Below, in pieces: positions 49,306 through 58,116 of a stretch of DNA of 64,000 nucleotides. Position 1 is the stretch's first letter; every line of letters starts with the position of its first letter. The notes beneath the pieces were generated by a model, which searched no databases, had not been told where the DNA came from, and saw only the letters and a list, made by a program, of their open reading frames with translations. This DNA comes from Arthrobacter sp. efr-133-TYG-118. Lineage in GTDB: Bacteria > Actinomycetota > Actinomycetes > Actinomycetales > Micrococcaceae. Location of the stretch: the NCBI RefSeq assembly GCF_030209755.1, contig NZ_JARVRH010000025.1, forward strand, positions 1-64,000, written 5' to 3'. The position numbers were made by a program, and so were the translations under genes.

Positions 49306-49917
49306 GTGAACGGCGAAAGCAGTGCGTTCAAGCGCCGGTTGGAGCGAGCCATGGAGCTGCGGAACGCCCGCGCGACAGGCATGACGGCCGAGGAAGAAGC
49401 CGAACTTGAGGCCGCCGAGGAAGGGGAGCGGCAGAAGCGCAAGAAGGTGGACGACGCCGCGCGGGTGGAATACCTGATCCGCGACGCCATGGCGCAAGGG
49501 AAGTTCGACAACCTGAAGTACGCGGGCAAGCCGATCCCCGGGCTGGGGGAGCGCTACGATCCCGATTGGTGGGTCAAAGGCCTCATCCAGCGCGAGCACC
49601 TCAGCGGCCTTGGCCCGAAGGCCATTCTGCTCCGGACCGAGGATGCCGAACTGGATGCAAAGCTCGATGCACTGTACTCGGAAAAGCAGGTACGCGATTT
49701 GGTCGAGGACTTTAACGCCCGGGTCATCGACGCGCGGCGCCAACTCCAGGGCGGCCCGCCGGTGATCACGAAAACCCGCGACGTCGGCGTCGAGCTGGAA
49801 CGCTGGCGCGAGCGCCGGGCGGCGGCCGCCCAGGCAACCGCGGTTCAGGAAGCCGTGAACCAGGAACTTGCGGGCAAGCGGCCGTGGTGGCGTCGCATCT
49901 GGAACGGTTCCGGCTAG
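49306..49917 (+). CDS. DUF1992 (DnaJ-related C-terminal) protein
   Basis: A 203-residue protein with the DUF1992 core YLIRDAMAQGKFDNLKYAGK near residue 55, then PIPGLGERYDPDWWVKGLIQ. A Glu/Lys/Arg-rich coiled-coil segment precedes it and another follows. The family is found in DNAJC28-like proteins without a J domain; the role is unclear. GTG start. Its end is seven bases from the convergent SDR. Confidence 0.87.
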   Translation: MNGESSAFKRRLERAMELRNARATGMTAEEEAELEAAEEGERQKRKKVDDAARVEYLIRDAMAQGKFDNLKYAGKPIPGLGERYDPDWWVKGLIQREHLSGLGPKAILLRTEDAELDAKLDALYSEKQVRDLVEDFNARVIDARRQLQGGPPVITKTRDVGVELERWRERRAAAAQATAVQEAVNQELAGKRPWWRRIWNGSG

Positions 49918-49924
49918 GTCGGAC

Positions 49925-50728
49925 TCAGCTGTGCAGTCCGGTGTTGAACGCGGGCGTTCCTGCCAACCGGCCGCCGTCGACGGCCAGAACAGTTCCGGTG
50001 ACGAACGATGATTGGTCCGAGCAGAGCCATAGGGCCGCGGCAGCAACATCGGCCGTGGAACCGATCCGGCCCAGCGGGACGGCCGCCGCGACGCGGTCCT
50101 GGGCTGCCTGGCCCGCTCCTGCAAGCCGCTCCGTGAGGATGGGGCCGGGAGCGATGGCATTGACCCGGATCCCGTGCGGGGCGTAGTCGAGCGCGGCCAC
50201 CCGCGTCAGGCCGCCGACGCCGAACTTGCTCGCCACGTAGCCGCTCATGCCGGCGACGCCTTGTTCGCCGGCGGTGGAGGACATGTTGACGATCGCCCCG
50301 CCGTCTCCGCTTGCCAGCATGAGCTCGATTTCGTATTTCAGGCAGAGGAACACTCCGCGCAGGTTGACCGAGATTGCACTGTCGAACTCGGCGCTTGCCC
50401 ACTCGGCCAGCGGCGCCGGGGCCCGCCCGCCGCCTGCGGCATTGTTGACCGCGGCGTCGAGCCGGCCGAATCGGTCCCGGATCTGGGCCAGCAGGGCTTT
50501 CACCGAGTCCTCATTGCCCACATCCGCGGGGATGGCCACCGCTTGACCGCCGTTCGAAGTAATGGCTGCGAGCCGCTGGGATAAGCCCGCGCTGTCACGT
50601 GAGGCGAGGACGACGTCTGCACCGGCGCCAGCCAGCGCGGTTGCGATCTCCGCCCCGATTCCGCGGCTCGCCCCGGTGACGAGCGCGACCTTGCCGGACA
50701 GCGGCCGGGTGGGATCCGCCGTCGTCAT
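49925..50728 (-). CDS. Short-chain dehydrogenase/reductase
   Basis: A 267-residue SDR: VTGASRGIGAEIATAL near residue 16, NNAAGGGRAPAPLAE near 92, Ser in NMSSTAGEQGVAGMSGYVAS with YVASK near 160, and the C-terminal VLAVDGGRLAGTP. The ATG overlaps the stop of the upstream membrane protein by four bases. An open frame much further upstream belongs to the antisense reading of that gene. Substrate unknown. Confidence 0.88.
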   Translation of the reverse strand: MTTADPTRPLSGKVALVTGASRGIGAEIATALAGAGADVVLASRDSAGLSQRLAAITSNGGQAVAIPADVGNEDSVKALLAQIRDRFGRLDAAVNNAAGGGRAPAPLAEWASAEFDSAISVNLRGVFLCLKYEIELMLASGDGGAIVNMSSTAGEQGVAGMSGYVASKFGVGGLTRVAALDYAPHGIRVNAIAPGPILTERLAGAGQAAQDRVAAAVPLGRIGSTADVAAAALWLCSDQSSFVTGTVLAVDGGRLAGTPAFNTGLHS

Positions 50729-51486
50729 GGCGTTGTCCGGCTTGGGCCGCGCATTTGGCTTGCGCCGGGTGCGTGTCCGCGGGGCTCTTGGTTCGCGGCA
50801 GCCCGGTTGCGTGGGAGCAGGAAGCCGGCGGCAACCAGCCAGAGAAGGCCACCGAAGCGTCCGATCGGCAGCAGGAATTGAAGGGGCTCGATCGCCATGG
50901 AAAGAAAGCTCAACTCGGACAGTGCGGCAATGACCAGGCCGGTCCAAGCCAGCCAACGGGGCATGAAGCCAAGGATCAGGGCCGGGACTGCCATGCCCGC
51001 CACGAGGAGGCCGGTTCCGACGACGAAGCTGACCCCGCCGGTGATGAACGCGAGGAACGCGAATGCATGCGTGAGCGTCACATCCGAGGTGATTTCGGGC
51101 CGGCTCAGCAGCCACGTCACGGAACCCGACAACATCAAGAAGATGGCTGCGCTGACGCCGCCAAAGAAGCCAATGGCCGGTCCGGGAACGCGCACGCCGA
51201 GCCGGAGCTGCCGGGCGTAGGCGGTGGCGGCGTAGATCCCCAATGGCACTGCGGAGCCGAATTGGAGCATGCCGCCGACCCGCATCGCAACGACGTTTTG
51301 CTGGAAGAACGCGGCCACTTGCCCCGACGGCGCAAAGGGCGAGACGAACGTTTGGCCGCCTGTCAGGATTGCGGACGTGATGAGGCTGGCGAGGAAAATA
51401 CCGAGGCTGACGAGGGCAAGGACTCCGGGGTGTGGGCCACCTGAACGGGTTGGACGGCCTTCATCGGGAATCGAACGACTACTCAT
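50725..51486 (-). CDS. Multi-pass membrane protein of unknown function
   Basis: A 253-residue membrane protein with about six hydrophobic segments, the first at VLALVSLGIFLASLITSAIL and others at GFFGGVSAAIFLMLSGSV and AFAFLAFITGGVSFVVGTG. It resembles uncharacterised DUF4386-type proteins. The start at 51486 follows AAAGG. It is coupled to the SDR downstream and divergent from a MarR regulator 82 bases away, suggesting MarR control. The function is unknown. Confidence 0.7.
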   Translation of the reverse strand: MSSRSIPDEGRPTRSGGPHPGVLALVSLGIFLASLITSAILTGGQTFVSPFAPSGQVAAFFQQNVVAMRVGGMLQFGSAVPLGIYAATAYARQLRLGVRVPGPAIGFFGGVSAAIFLMLSGSVTWLLSRPEITSDVTLTHAFAFLAFITGGVSFVVGTGLLVAGMAVPALILGFMPRWLAWTGLVIAALSELSFLSMAIEPLQFLLPIGRFGGLLWLVAAGFLLPRNRAAANQEPRGHAPGASQMRGPSRTTP

Positions 51487-51568
51487 GGCTGAACCTTTCT
51501 CGTAGTGCTGAACCTTCGTAATTGCATCACTATTGAAATGGTTCACCTATAGAATTGTTCTGTCAAGC

Positions 51569-52069
51569 ATGTATTCTGAATCCATGGACTTAGCCACACC
51601 GGGCCGGCCGAAACGGACCGCTTTTCTCTTGTCGCAGCTAGGCGCCGTGGCGTCGTCCCGCTTTGCCGACCGCACACGGGAGATCGGCCTCACGCCGAGC
51701 GACGCAGGTGTCATCCGCCTGCTCGGACGAGCCCCCGGGTTGAGCCAGCGTTCCCTTGCGGACAGGCTCGGCGCTGTCCCCAGCCGGGTGGTTTCGCTCA
51801 TCGACTCGCTGCAGGACCGCGGCCTCGTGGAGAGGGTGCGCAGCAGCACGGACCGGCGGAACTATGAACTCCACCTCACGGAAGCCGGCATTCGCATGCT
51901 GCGGGAACTGCGCGGAATTGCCGAGCAGCATGAAGCGGAGCTTCTGGCCCCGCTGACAGACGAGCAGATCACGCAACTTGGCGAGCTGCTCGCGCAGCTC
52001 GCCAGCGGCCACGGCCTGGACAGGGACCTCCACCGCAACGTCGGGCGCGACGGCGGACGTGAGGCCTGA
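51569..52069 (+). CDS. MarR-family transcriptional regulator
   Basis: A 166-residue winged-helix regulator: EIGLTPSDAGVIRLLGRAPG near residue 40, LSQRSLADRLGAVPSRVVSL (recognition helix) and RVRSSTDRRNYELHLTEAG (wing). Two starts are possible, 51569 or 51584, neither with a clear ribosome site, so a leaderless transcript is plausible. It faces the membrane protein/SDR pair. TGAACC and GGTTCA (51509, 51540) in the gap may be its operator halves. Confidence 0.88.
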   Translation: MYSESMDLATPGRPKRTAFLLSQLGAVASSRFADRTREIGLTPSDAGVIRLLGRAPGLSQRSLADRLGAVPSRVVSLIDSLQDRGLVERVRSSTDRRNYELHLTEAGIRMLRELRGIAEQHEAELLAPLTDEQITQLGELLAQLASGHGLDRDLHRNVGRDGGREA

Positions 52070-52073
52070 TCGG

Positions 52074-53135
52074 CTACAGCTGCACTTCGCGGCCCGTCCT
52101 GCTGGACTCGTAGATCGCGGAGATGATTTTGATGAGTTCAAGGCCGTGGGTGGCCGGAGCGGCCTCGGCGGCATCGCCCCGAGCCGTCGCCAGGAACTGC
52201 TCCACCTCGTTGCGGTATGCCACGGTGCTAAAAGTCGGCGAATCAAGCACAGGCGAAATGTCGAGCAGCGTGTCGTGCTGTTCGGTGAAGATTTCCAACG
52301 CGGGCTCCAGTTGCGCGCCGCCTTTGTCTCCGAAGATTTGGACCCTGGTTTCATCCGCGCCGTGCACCGAGTAGCTGGTGTCGAAGTGCATCACTGCGCC
52401 GTTGCTGAACTTGATCAGCGCTGTCGCAAGGTCCTCCACGGGGTCCGCAGGTTGTCGTGCCGGATCGAAATCGGCGGATAGATACCGGCTGAAGTTGGAG
52501 ATATTGTTCCGGGCACCGATCTTGTGGAACACCGTCCCGGAAACCGAGGACACGGAAGGGCAACCCATGAGCCACCAGCAAATGTCGATGAAATGGACGC
52601 CCAGATCGATCAGTGGCCCACCGCCGGACAGTCCTTTGTCGGCGAACCAGCCACCGGGGTTGCCCACCCTGCGCAGGCATGTGGCCTTGGCGTAGTAGAT
52701 CTGCCCCAGGTCACCGGCGTCGATAAAGCGCTTGAGTACCTCGGCGTTGGGCGAGAAGCGGCGGACATAAGCTACCTGCAAAACGGCTGTGCTCCGCTGG
52801 GCGGCAGCAGCAACAGCCAAAGCCTCCTCCACAGAGGCTGTCATGGGCTTCTCGATCAGCACATGCTTGCCGGCTTTGAGTGCCGCAATCACAATTTCTG
52901 CGTGCGTGTCATTGCGCGTGCAGATGCTGACGGCGTCGATCCCGGGATCCGCCAAGAGCTCCTCGTAGTCCGTGAAGACTTTGGCTGCTCCGTATTCCGC
53001 GGCCCGGCTCCCGGCCCGCGCAGCGTCGATGTCGCAGACAGCCACCAGGTGCGCCGACGGCGAATCACGGTAAGCGTCCAGATGCATGTCCGAGATGGTC
53101 CCCAGCCCTATGACTCCAACGTTCAGCGACCCCAT
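52074..53135 (-). CDS. Gfo/Idh/MocA-family dehydrogenase
   Basis: A 353-residue NAD(P)-dependent sugar or cyclitol dehydrogenase: VGVIGLGTISDMHLDAYRDS near residue 5, VSICTRNDTHAEIVIAALKA near 72, and the EKP motif GKHVLIEKPMTA near 93. The C-terminal substrate domain has GGGPLIDLGVHFIDICWWLM near 172, with the conserved Asp-x-x-x-His. It starts one base after the TIM-barrel isomerase stop, with GGAGGG upstream. Such enzymes oxidise a ring hydroxyl to a ketone, often in partnership with the isomerase. Confidence 0.92.
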   Translation of the reverse strand: MGSLNVGVIGLGTISDMHLDAYRDSPSAHLVAVCDIDAARAGSRAAEYGAAKVFTDYEELLADPGIDAVSICTRNDTHAEIVIAALKAGKHVLIEKPMTASVEEALAVAAAAQRSTAVLQVAYVRRFSPNAEVLKRFIDAGDLGQIYYAKATCLRRVGNPGGWFADKGLSGGGPLIDLGVHFIDICWWLMGCPSVSSVSGTVFHKIGARNNISNFSRYLSADFDPARQPADPVEDLATALIKFSNGAVMHFDTSYSVHGADETRVQIFGDKGGAQLEPALEIFTEQHDTLLDISPVLDSPTFSTVAYRNEVEQFLATARGDAAEAAPATHGLELIKIISAIYESSRTGREVQL

Positions 53136-53136
53136 G

Positions 53137-53991
53137 TCAGCAGCCCTCCCACAGTGTGACGGCGTTGCGCAGCGATTCCGGGGTAGCCGTGAGGCAGTCC
53201 TCGCGGCCCTCGTATTCCACGGAACATGGTCCACTGAAGCCGAAGTCCTTGATCAGGCGAAGGACGCGCGGCAGGTCCATGTCCCCGAGTCCGAACACGG
53301 AGCCTTGGATATGGTCCCCTGCCAGCGTTTGCAACCATCCGCCGCCGGGGCTTCGCTTCCGGCGGTAGAAATCCTTCAGATGCACCACAGACGCGTAGGG
53401 GAGGAGCTTTGCGACGGCCGATTCCGGCCGCTCGTCGACGCACAGGAAGTTGCCGATGTCCAGGGTGATCTTGAAATTTTCGCGGTCCACGGCGTGCACC
53501 AACTGCAGCAACCGTTCGCTGACGTTGAAGGCCATGCCATGGTTTTCCACGCTGGTGGTGATTCCCAGGGTTGCGGCGTGCTCGGCGAGTTCCCGGGACG
53601 CCGGGAGCACCTTCTCAAAGGCATCGCGGTATTCGGCGTATGAGGTGGGGCGCCACGCCCACGGTACAACGTCGTGGCGGAAGCGGCTGATCCCCATCCG
53701 GTGGGCCGTGTCCAAGTGCGTCTTCACCCGGACGATCTCAGCTGCCGGGTCGGTGCCGAGGAAATCCGCACCCACCACATAGTTGACCAGGGCGATCCCG
53801 GACTCCTCTGCACGCTCGCGCAGTCCCTCGGCCGCCGCCTGGTCTGCGGAAAGGTCCACGCCCAGTCCCGCCTCGGCCACTTCGAGATGGCCGGCCTGAT
53901 GGGATGCCGCCCAGCCCGGCAGGTCCAAAAGGCCCACCCGTCCGTCGGCCAAGGCTCCCGCCAAACTGTACGTGCTCAGCCCAATCTGCAT
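53137..53991 (-). CDS. TIM-barrel sugar isomerase/epimerase
   Basis: A 284-residue AP-endonuclease-2-type barrel: QIGLSTYSLAGALADGRVG at the start, LGITTSVENHGMAFNVSERL near residue 143, FKITLDIGNFLCVDERPESA near 175, VVHLKDFY near 205 and CSVEYEGRED near 258, where E, D, H and E are the usual metal ligands. Paired with a Gfo/Idh dehydrogenase, it may act on a keto-sugar, epimerising it, dehydrating it or splitting a keto-glycoside. Divergent from the MlrC-type gene. Confidence 0.9.
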   Translation of the reverse strand: MQIGLSTYSLAGALADGRVGLLDLPGWAASHQAGHLEVAEAGLGVDLSADQAAAEGLRERAEESGIALVNYVVGADFLGTDPAAEIVRVKTHLDTAHRMGISRFRHDVVPWAWRPTSYAEYRDAFEKVLPASRELAEHAATLGITTSVENHGMAFNVSERLLQLVHAVDRENFKITLDIGNFLCVDERPESAVAKLLPYASVVHLKDFYRRKRSPGGGWLQTLAGDHIQGSVFGLGDMDLPRVLRLIKDFGFSGPCSVEYEGREDCLTATPESLRNAVTLWEGC

Positions 53992-54071
53992 TGTTCGATC
54001 CTCTTCCGTGGATTCCGCTTGCCGTCACTTGCGAGCCCACGTTAGGCAGGATTCCGGGCGAAAAGGGCTGG

Positions 54072-54096
54072 TTGAACTTCATTCGGCATTGAACTT
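54072..54096 (+). promoter_or_regulatory. Direct repeat TTGAACTT in divergent promoter
   Basis: TTGAACTT at 54072-54079 and 54089-54096, 17 bases apart, in the 163-base gap between the isomerase and MlrC-type genes. It may be a regulator site; no protein can be assigned. Confidence 0.3.
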
Positions 54097-54154
54097 TCGC
54101 GGCGGGGGCCTGGACCATCGCGGCACCGCCGCGAACCTCAATATGGTGGCAGGC

Positions 54155-55672
54155 ATGATGGAAAAGAAGCCCCGGATCCTCATTACCGGAATCGCCCTCG
54201 AGGCCAGCACCTATTCCCCTGCGCGGACCCGCATGCAGGACTTTGTCCGGCGGGATGGCCAGGAGATCTTGGACCAGTACCCTTTTTTCACACCGGGCCA
54301 TCCGGTGCGCGAGGCGGCGGACTGGCTGCCGCTTGTCCATTTCCGCTCCATCCCGGGCGGGGCCGTCCCTTCCGCGGATTACGCCGAGATGAAGCGGACG
54401 ATCCTTACCGCAGTGGCGGATGCCTTGGAGGAGGGCCCGGTGGACGGGCTCTATTTCGACATCCACGGTGCCATGAGCGTCGATGGCATAGATGATCCCG
54501 AGGCGGATTTGCTCCTGGCCCTGCGCGGTCTGCTCGGACCGGACGTGCTGGTGTCCAGCGGCATGGACCTGCACGGCAACGTTTCCTGGACTTTGGCGCA
54601 CCAATTGGACATCCCCAGTTGCTACCGCATGGCACCGCACGAGGACTGGCTCGAAACCAAGGAACGCGCCGCCGCGAACCTGCTGGAGCGCTTGGCACTG
54701 CCGGAGGCCACCCGCCGCCCGATCAAGGCCTGGGTTCCGGTCCCCATTCTGCTGCCCGGTGAAAAGACCAGCACCCGATTGGAACCGGCCAAGTCGTTAT
54801 ATGAGGAGGTTGCCGTGATCGCCGGGCTGCCCGGCGTGCTCGACGCCGCGCTGTGGATCGGTTATGCCTGGGCCGATGAGCCGCGCAACCGGGCCGTGGT
54901 GATGGTCACCGGCGACGACGCCGACGCCGTCGCACGCCATGCGGGCGGGCTCGCCGTCGACATGTGGAACAGACGGGACGAGTTCCGTTTCGTAGCGCCC
55001 TCAGCGCCGCTCGCTGAATGCCTCGCGGCTGCGGAGGCAAGCACGAAGCGCCCGTATTTCATCAGCGATTCAGGGGACAACCCCACTGCCGGGGGAGCCG
55101 GGGACGTCACCTGGACCCTGCACAGACTCCTTGAGCATCCACCCATCGCGGCCGGAACGCTCCAGGCGATCTATGCCTCGATCCCGGATGCCGGCGCCCT
55201 GGAGGCCTGCATTGCGGCTGGCGTCGGAGGCTCCGTCTCGGTGGATGTCGGCGCCCGCGTGGACACCACCCAGTCCGGTCCGGCGCGGCTGGACGGCATT
55301 GTGGAGCATCTGGCCCACGGCGACCCCGTGGCCATTGACGAGGCTGTCATCCGCGTCGGCGGCCTGCGAGTCATCGTGACCCGGCGCCGCAAGCCGTATC
55401 ACCTGGAATCGGACTTCCTCCGGAACGGCTTGGATGCCCGGACAGCCGACGTTGTGGTGGTCAAGATCGGCTACCTCGAGCCAGAGCTCTTCGCCATGGC
55501 GGCGGACTGGATGCTGGCGCTCACCCCAGGCGGCGTGGACCAGGACCTGCCCCGGCTGGGCCACCACAGGATAGCGCGGCCCATGTTCCCGTTCGACGAC
55601 GGCGGTGCGGCGCCTGATCTGGCCGCACGGTTGGTGCCGGCGTCGAACCAGCCGGCCGGCGTCGAGCGCTGA
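54155..55672 (+). CDS. M81-family metallopeptidase (MlrC-like)
   Basis: A 505-residue MlrC-type zinc hydrolase. Likely metal-binding motifs are GLYFDIHGAMSVDG near residue 105 and SSGMDLHGNVSW near 132, and the domain boundary motif is ISDSGDNPTAGGAGDVTW near 305. MlrC of Sphingomonas cuts linearised microcystin, but relatives are common in sugar and amide loci of soil bacteria, where their substrates are unknown. Two tandem ATGs (54155, 54158) start it, after a weak GGTGG. A 150-base gap separates it from the sugar importer genes on the same strand. Confidence 0.87.
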   Translation: MMEKKPRILITGIALEASTYSPARTRMQDFVRRDGQEILDQYPFFTPGHPVREAADWLPLVHFRSIPGGAVPSADYAEMKRTILTAVADALEEGPVDGLYFDIHGAMSVDGIDDPEADLLLALRGLLGPDVLVSSGMDLHGNVSWTLAHQLDIPSCYRMAPHEDWLETKERAAANLLERLALPEATRRPIKAWVPVPILLPGEKTSTRLEPAKSLYEEVAVIAGLPGVLDAALWIGYAWADEPRNRAVVMVTGDDADAVARHAGGLAVDMWNRRDEFRFVAPSAPLAECLAAAEASTKRPYFISDSGDNPTAGGAGDVTWTLHRLLEHPPIAAGTLQAIYASIPDAGALEACIAAGVGGSVSVDVGARVDTTQSGPARLDGIVEHLAHGDPVAIDEAVIRVGGLRVIVTRRRKPYHLESDFLRNGLDARTADVVVVKIGYLEPELFAMAADWMLALTPGGVDQDLPRLGHHRIARPMFPFDDGGAAPDLAARLVPASNQPAGVER

Positions 55673-55714
55673 CGAGTGGGCCGCGTGCGTCCGGGGCGCG
55701 CCAAACCGAGCCGC

Positions 55715-55742
55715 AACTAACTTCGATTCTGAACTAAGTTTG
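55715..55742 (+). promoter_or_regulatory. Direct repeat upstream of the sugar importer
   Basis: AACTAACTTCG (55715-55725) and AACTAAGTTTG (55732-55742) repeat with 17-base spacing, 83 bases before the binding-protein start. It is a candidate site for the ROK regulator encoded at the end of the operon. Confidence 0.35.
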
Positions 55743-55824
55743 ACCCTCTTCCGAAGCATCTACGCTCCATGATTTCGTTTGCTGCATGGTCAATCGACCC
55801 TGTGAGTCCAAAGTGGAGGAAGCG

Positions 55825-57123
55825 ATGAAAGAACTTAGTCGACGTGGTTTGCTCGGTCTGGGCGGAGCCCTGGGTGCAGCAGCCTTGCTGTCCGCATGTG
55901 GCGAGGCCTCGGGCTCCGCGTCTTCGGACAGCCTCTCCACTCCGGCAAAGCTGCGGGTCTGGTTCATGAAAGACTCCGTGTCGGACAAGGCCCAGGCGTG
56001 GTTGAAGCAGGAGTTCGAAAACAAGTTCCAGGGATCCACCCTCACCATCGAGCAGCAGGAGTGGGACGGCATCGTCCCGAAGCTCCAGACGGCCCTTGCC
56101 AGCCCCGAATCGACGCCAGACATCATCGAACTTGGCAACACCCAGGCGCCAACGTTCTGTGCGGTGGGAGCGCTGGCCGATTTGAGCGGCATGAAGGAAG
56201 AACTGGGCGGTGCAAACCTGACCAAATCGCTCGTGGAACTGGGCAGCTTTGAGAACAAGATGTACGCCGCGCCCTTCTACGCGGGAAGCCGGATCGTGTT
56301 TTACCGGAAGGACATGTTCCAGCAGCTTGGGCTCGCGATACCGAAGACCATTGATGAGCTGACTGCCGTCGCAACGAAGATCCAGGCCGGCAACCCCGAG
56401 AAGAACGCACACTTTTCCGGGATGTTCCTGCCCGGGATTTCATCACAATCCGCGTTCGCTTGGGTCTTCAGCAATGGCGGGCGGTTGGCCGTGCAGAAGG
56501 ACGGGAAATGGGAAGGCAGCTTGTCCTCGCCGGAGAGCCAGAAGGCCATCGCCCAGCTGCAGCAACTGTGGAGGACGGGCTCCACCACCGGAACCATCAC
56601 CGACTCCACCATCGGTTCCCAGCCGTACACCGCGTTCAACACGGGCGAGGCGGGAATGTTCTTCGGCTTCAACTTCCATCTGAAAAAGATCAAGAAGGAA
56701 CTCCTGGACGCCGGCAATGTGGGGTACTTCAACTTCCCTTCGCCTAAGGGTGACGCCGTGGGCAACCCTTTTGCCGGCGGCTCCAATGTGGCCATCTCGA
56801 ACAACAGCAAGGCACGGGGGCTCGCCAAGGAAGCCCTCAAACTCATCTTCAGCAAGCCGTTCCAGGAGTTCTTCGCAACCGAGGGCGGCTGGGTCCCCGG
56901 AAACCTGAACTACGCCGCGGCCCTCGGGCAGGACGAATTGTCCAAGGTCACCGTCGAAGCCGTCAGGAGTTCCGTGGGCACCCCGGCGGCCAAGAACTGG
57001 GCATTGGTGGAGAGCGCCAAGGTGGTTGACGACTTCTTCGTGGCCATGGGCGCACTGAAGGACCCCGTTGGGCTGGCCAAGACGGCCGACGCCAAAATGA
57101 CCGAAATCCTCAACAGCAAGTAG
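55825..57123 (+). CDS. Extracellular sugar-binding lipoprotein
   Basis: A 432-residue solute-binding protein. The leader KELSRRGLLGLGGALGAAAL ends in the lipobox LSAC and contains a twin-arginine pair (SRRGLLGL), so export by the Tat route is possible. The body shows family-1 motifs such as LRVWFMKDSVSDKAQAWLKQ near residue 45 and AFNTGEAGMFFGFNF near 275. GGAGGAAG precedes the ATG. It begins a plus-strand operon with two permeases, a ROK kinase, a ROK regulator and CutC. Confidence 0.92.
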   Translation: MKELSRRGLLGLGGALGAAALLSACGEASGSASSDSLSTPAKLRVWFMKDSVSDKAQAWLKQEFENKFQGSTLTIEQQEWDGIVPKLQTALASPESTPDIIELGNTQAPTFCAVGALADLSGMKEELGGANLTKSLVELGSFENKMYAAPFYAGSRIVFYRKDMFQQLGLAIPKTIDELTAVATKIQAGNPEKNAHFSGMFLPGISSQSAFAWVFSNGGRLAVQKDGKWEGSLSSPESQKAIAQLQQLWRTGSTTGTITDSTIGSQPYTAFNTGEAGMFFGFNFHLKKIKKELLDAGNVGYFNFPSPKGDAVGNPFAGGSNVAISNNSKARGLAKEALKLIFSKPFQEFFATEGGWVPGNLNYAAALGQDELSKVTVEAVRSSVGTPAAKNWALVESAKVVDDFFVAMGALKDPVGLAKTADAKMTEILNSK

Positions 57124-57153
57124 CCCCGGCGGGAAGCAGAAAGGACCGAAGCC

Positions 57154-58116
57154 ATGACCGTAACCAGTACGCGTGCGAAGCCGGAAGGGATCCTGCCTGA
57201 CCGGACTAAACCAGCGGCCCCCAGGAAACGCAGGCGCAACCCCCTCCCGTACATCCTTCTGCTTCCCGCGGTGCTCATTGTCCTGGTGGACATGGGCTAC
57301 CCCTTGCTCCGTCAAATCACCATGGCGTTCCAGCACTTTTCCCTTGAGCAGCAGTTCGGCAAACCCGCGGATTTCGTCGGGCTCGACAATTTCACCCGGG
57401 TACTGGGCGATTCGGCATTCTGGCTCACCCTGGGCAGGTCCCTTGCTTTTTGCCTCGTCTGTGCCGCACTGACAATGGCCATCGGGATCGGGGGCGCGCT
57501 TCTGCTCACCAAACTCTCCCGACCGGTTTCCGTTTTCGTCCAGGCCGCCATGCTGCTGGCATGGGCGATGCCCGTGTTGTCCTCGCTCCAGGTGTTCCAG
57601 TGGATCTTCGATTCCAGGTCCGGGGTGGTCGACTGGACACTGGCGGGGCTGGGCATGCAAGGGATGGCCGGTTACAACTGGTTTTCCAACCCCCTGACCT
57701 TCTTCGCCGTCGCGGCCATCCTTGTCATCTGGATGAGCGTGCCGCTGGTGGTCTTCATGGTCTACGCATCGGTCACCCAGATCGATGAGTCCATGCTGGA
57801 GGCCTCAACGCTCGACGGCGCCAACGGCTGGAAGCAATTCCGCGAAATCACGGTCCCCACCATCGCCCCGGTCCTCCTGCTGGTCACGATTCTTGAAATC
57901 ATCTGGGACCTGCGGGTATTTACGCAGATCTTCATCCTGCAGAAAAACGGCGGCATCACCGAGCAGACCAATGTCCTTGGCACCTACGTCTACCAGGTGG
58001 GCTTGTCCGGCGGAGACTACGGTGTGGCTTCCGCGACCGCCCTGATCATGCTGCTCATCACATTGCTCCTGACCTGGCGTTATGTCACCCAATTCCTGAA
58101 GCAGGGAGAAGTCTGA
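57154..58116 (+). CDS. Carbohydrate ABC importer permease, MalF type
   Basis: A 320-residue permease with a basic N-terminal tail and six hydrophobic segments, the first at YILLLPAVLIVLVDMGYPLL, and the EAA loop near MLEASTLDGANGWKQFREIT. AAAGGAC precedes the ATG. The stop codon abuts the next ATG with no gap. No ATPase is encoded nearby, so the importer probably uses a shared MsiK-like ATPase encoded elsewhere, as is usual in actinobacteria. Confidence 0.92.
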   Translation: MTVTSTRAKPEGILPDRTKPAAPRKRRRNPLPYILLLPAVLIVLVDMGYPLLRQITMAFQHFSLEQQFGKPADFVGLDNFTRVLGDSAFWLTLGRSLAFCLVCAALTMAIGIGGALLLTKLSRPVSVFVQAAMLLAWAMPVLSSLQVFQWIFDSRSGVVDWTLAGLGMQGMAGYNWFSNPLTFFAVAAILVIWMSVPLVVFMVYASVTQIDESMLEASTLDGANGWKQFREITVPTIAPVLLLVTILEIIWDLRVFTQIFILQKNGGITEQTNVLGTYVYQVGLSGGDYGVASATALIMLLITLLLTWRYVTQFLKQGEV

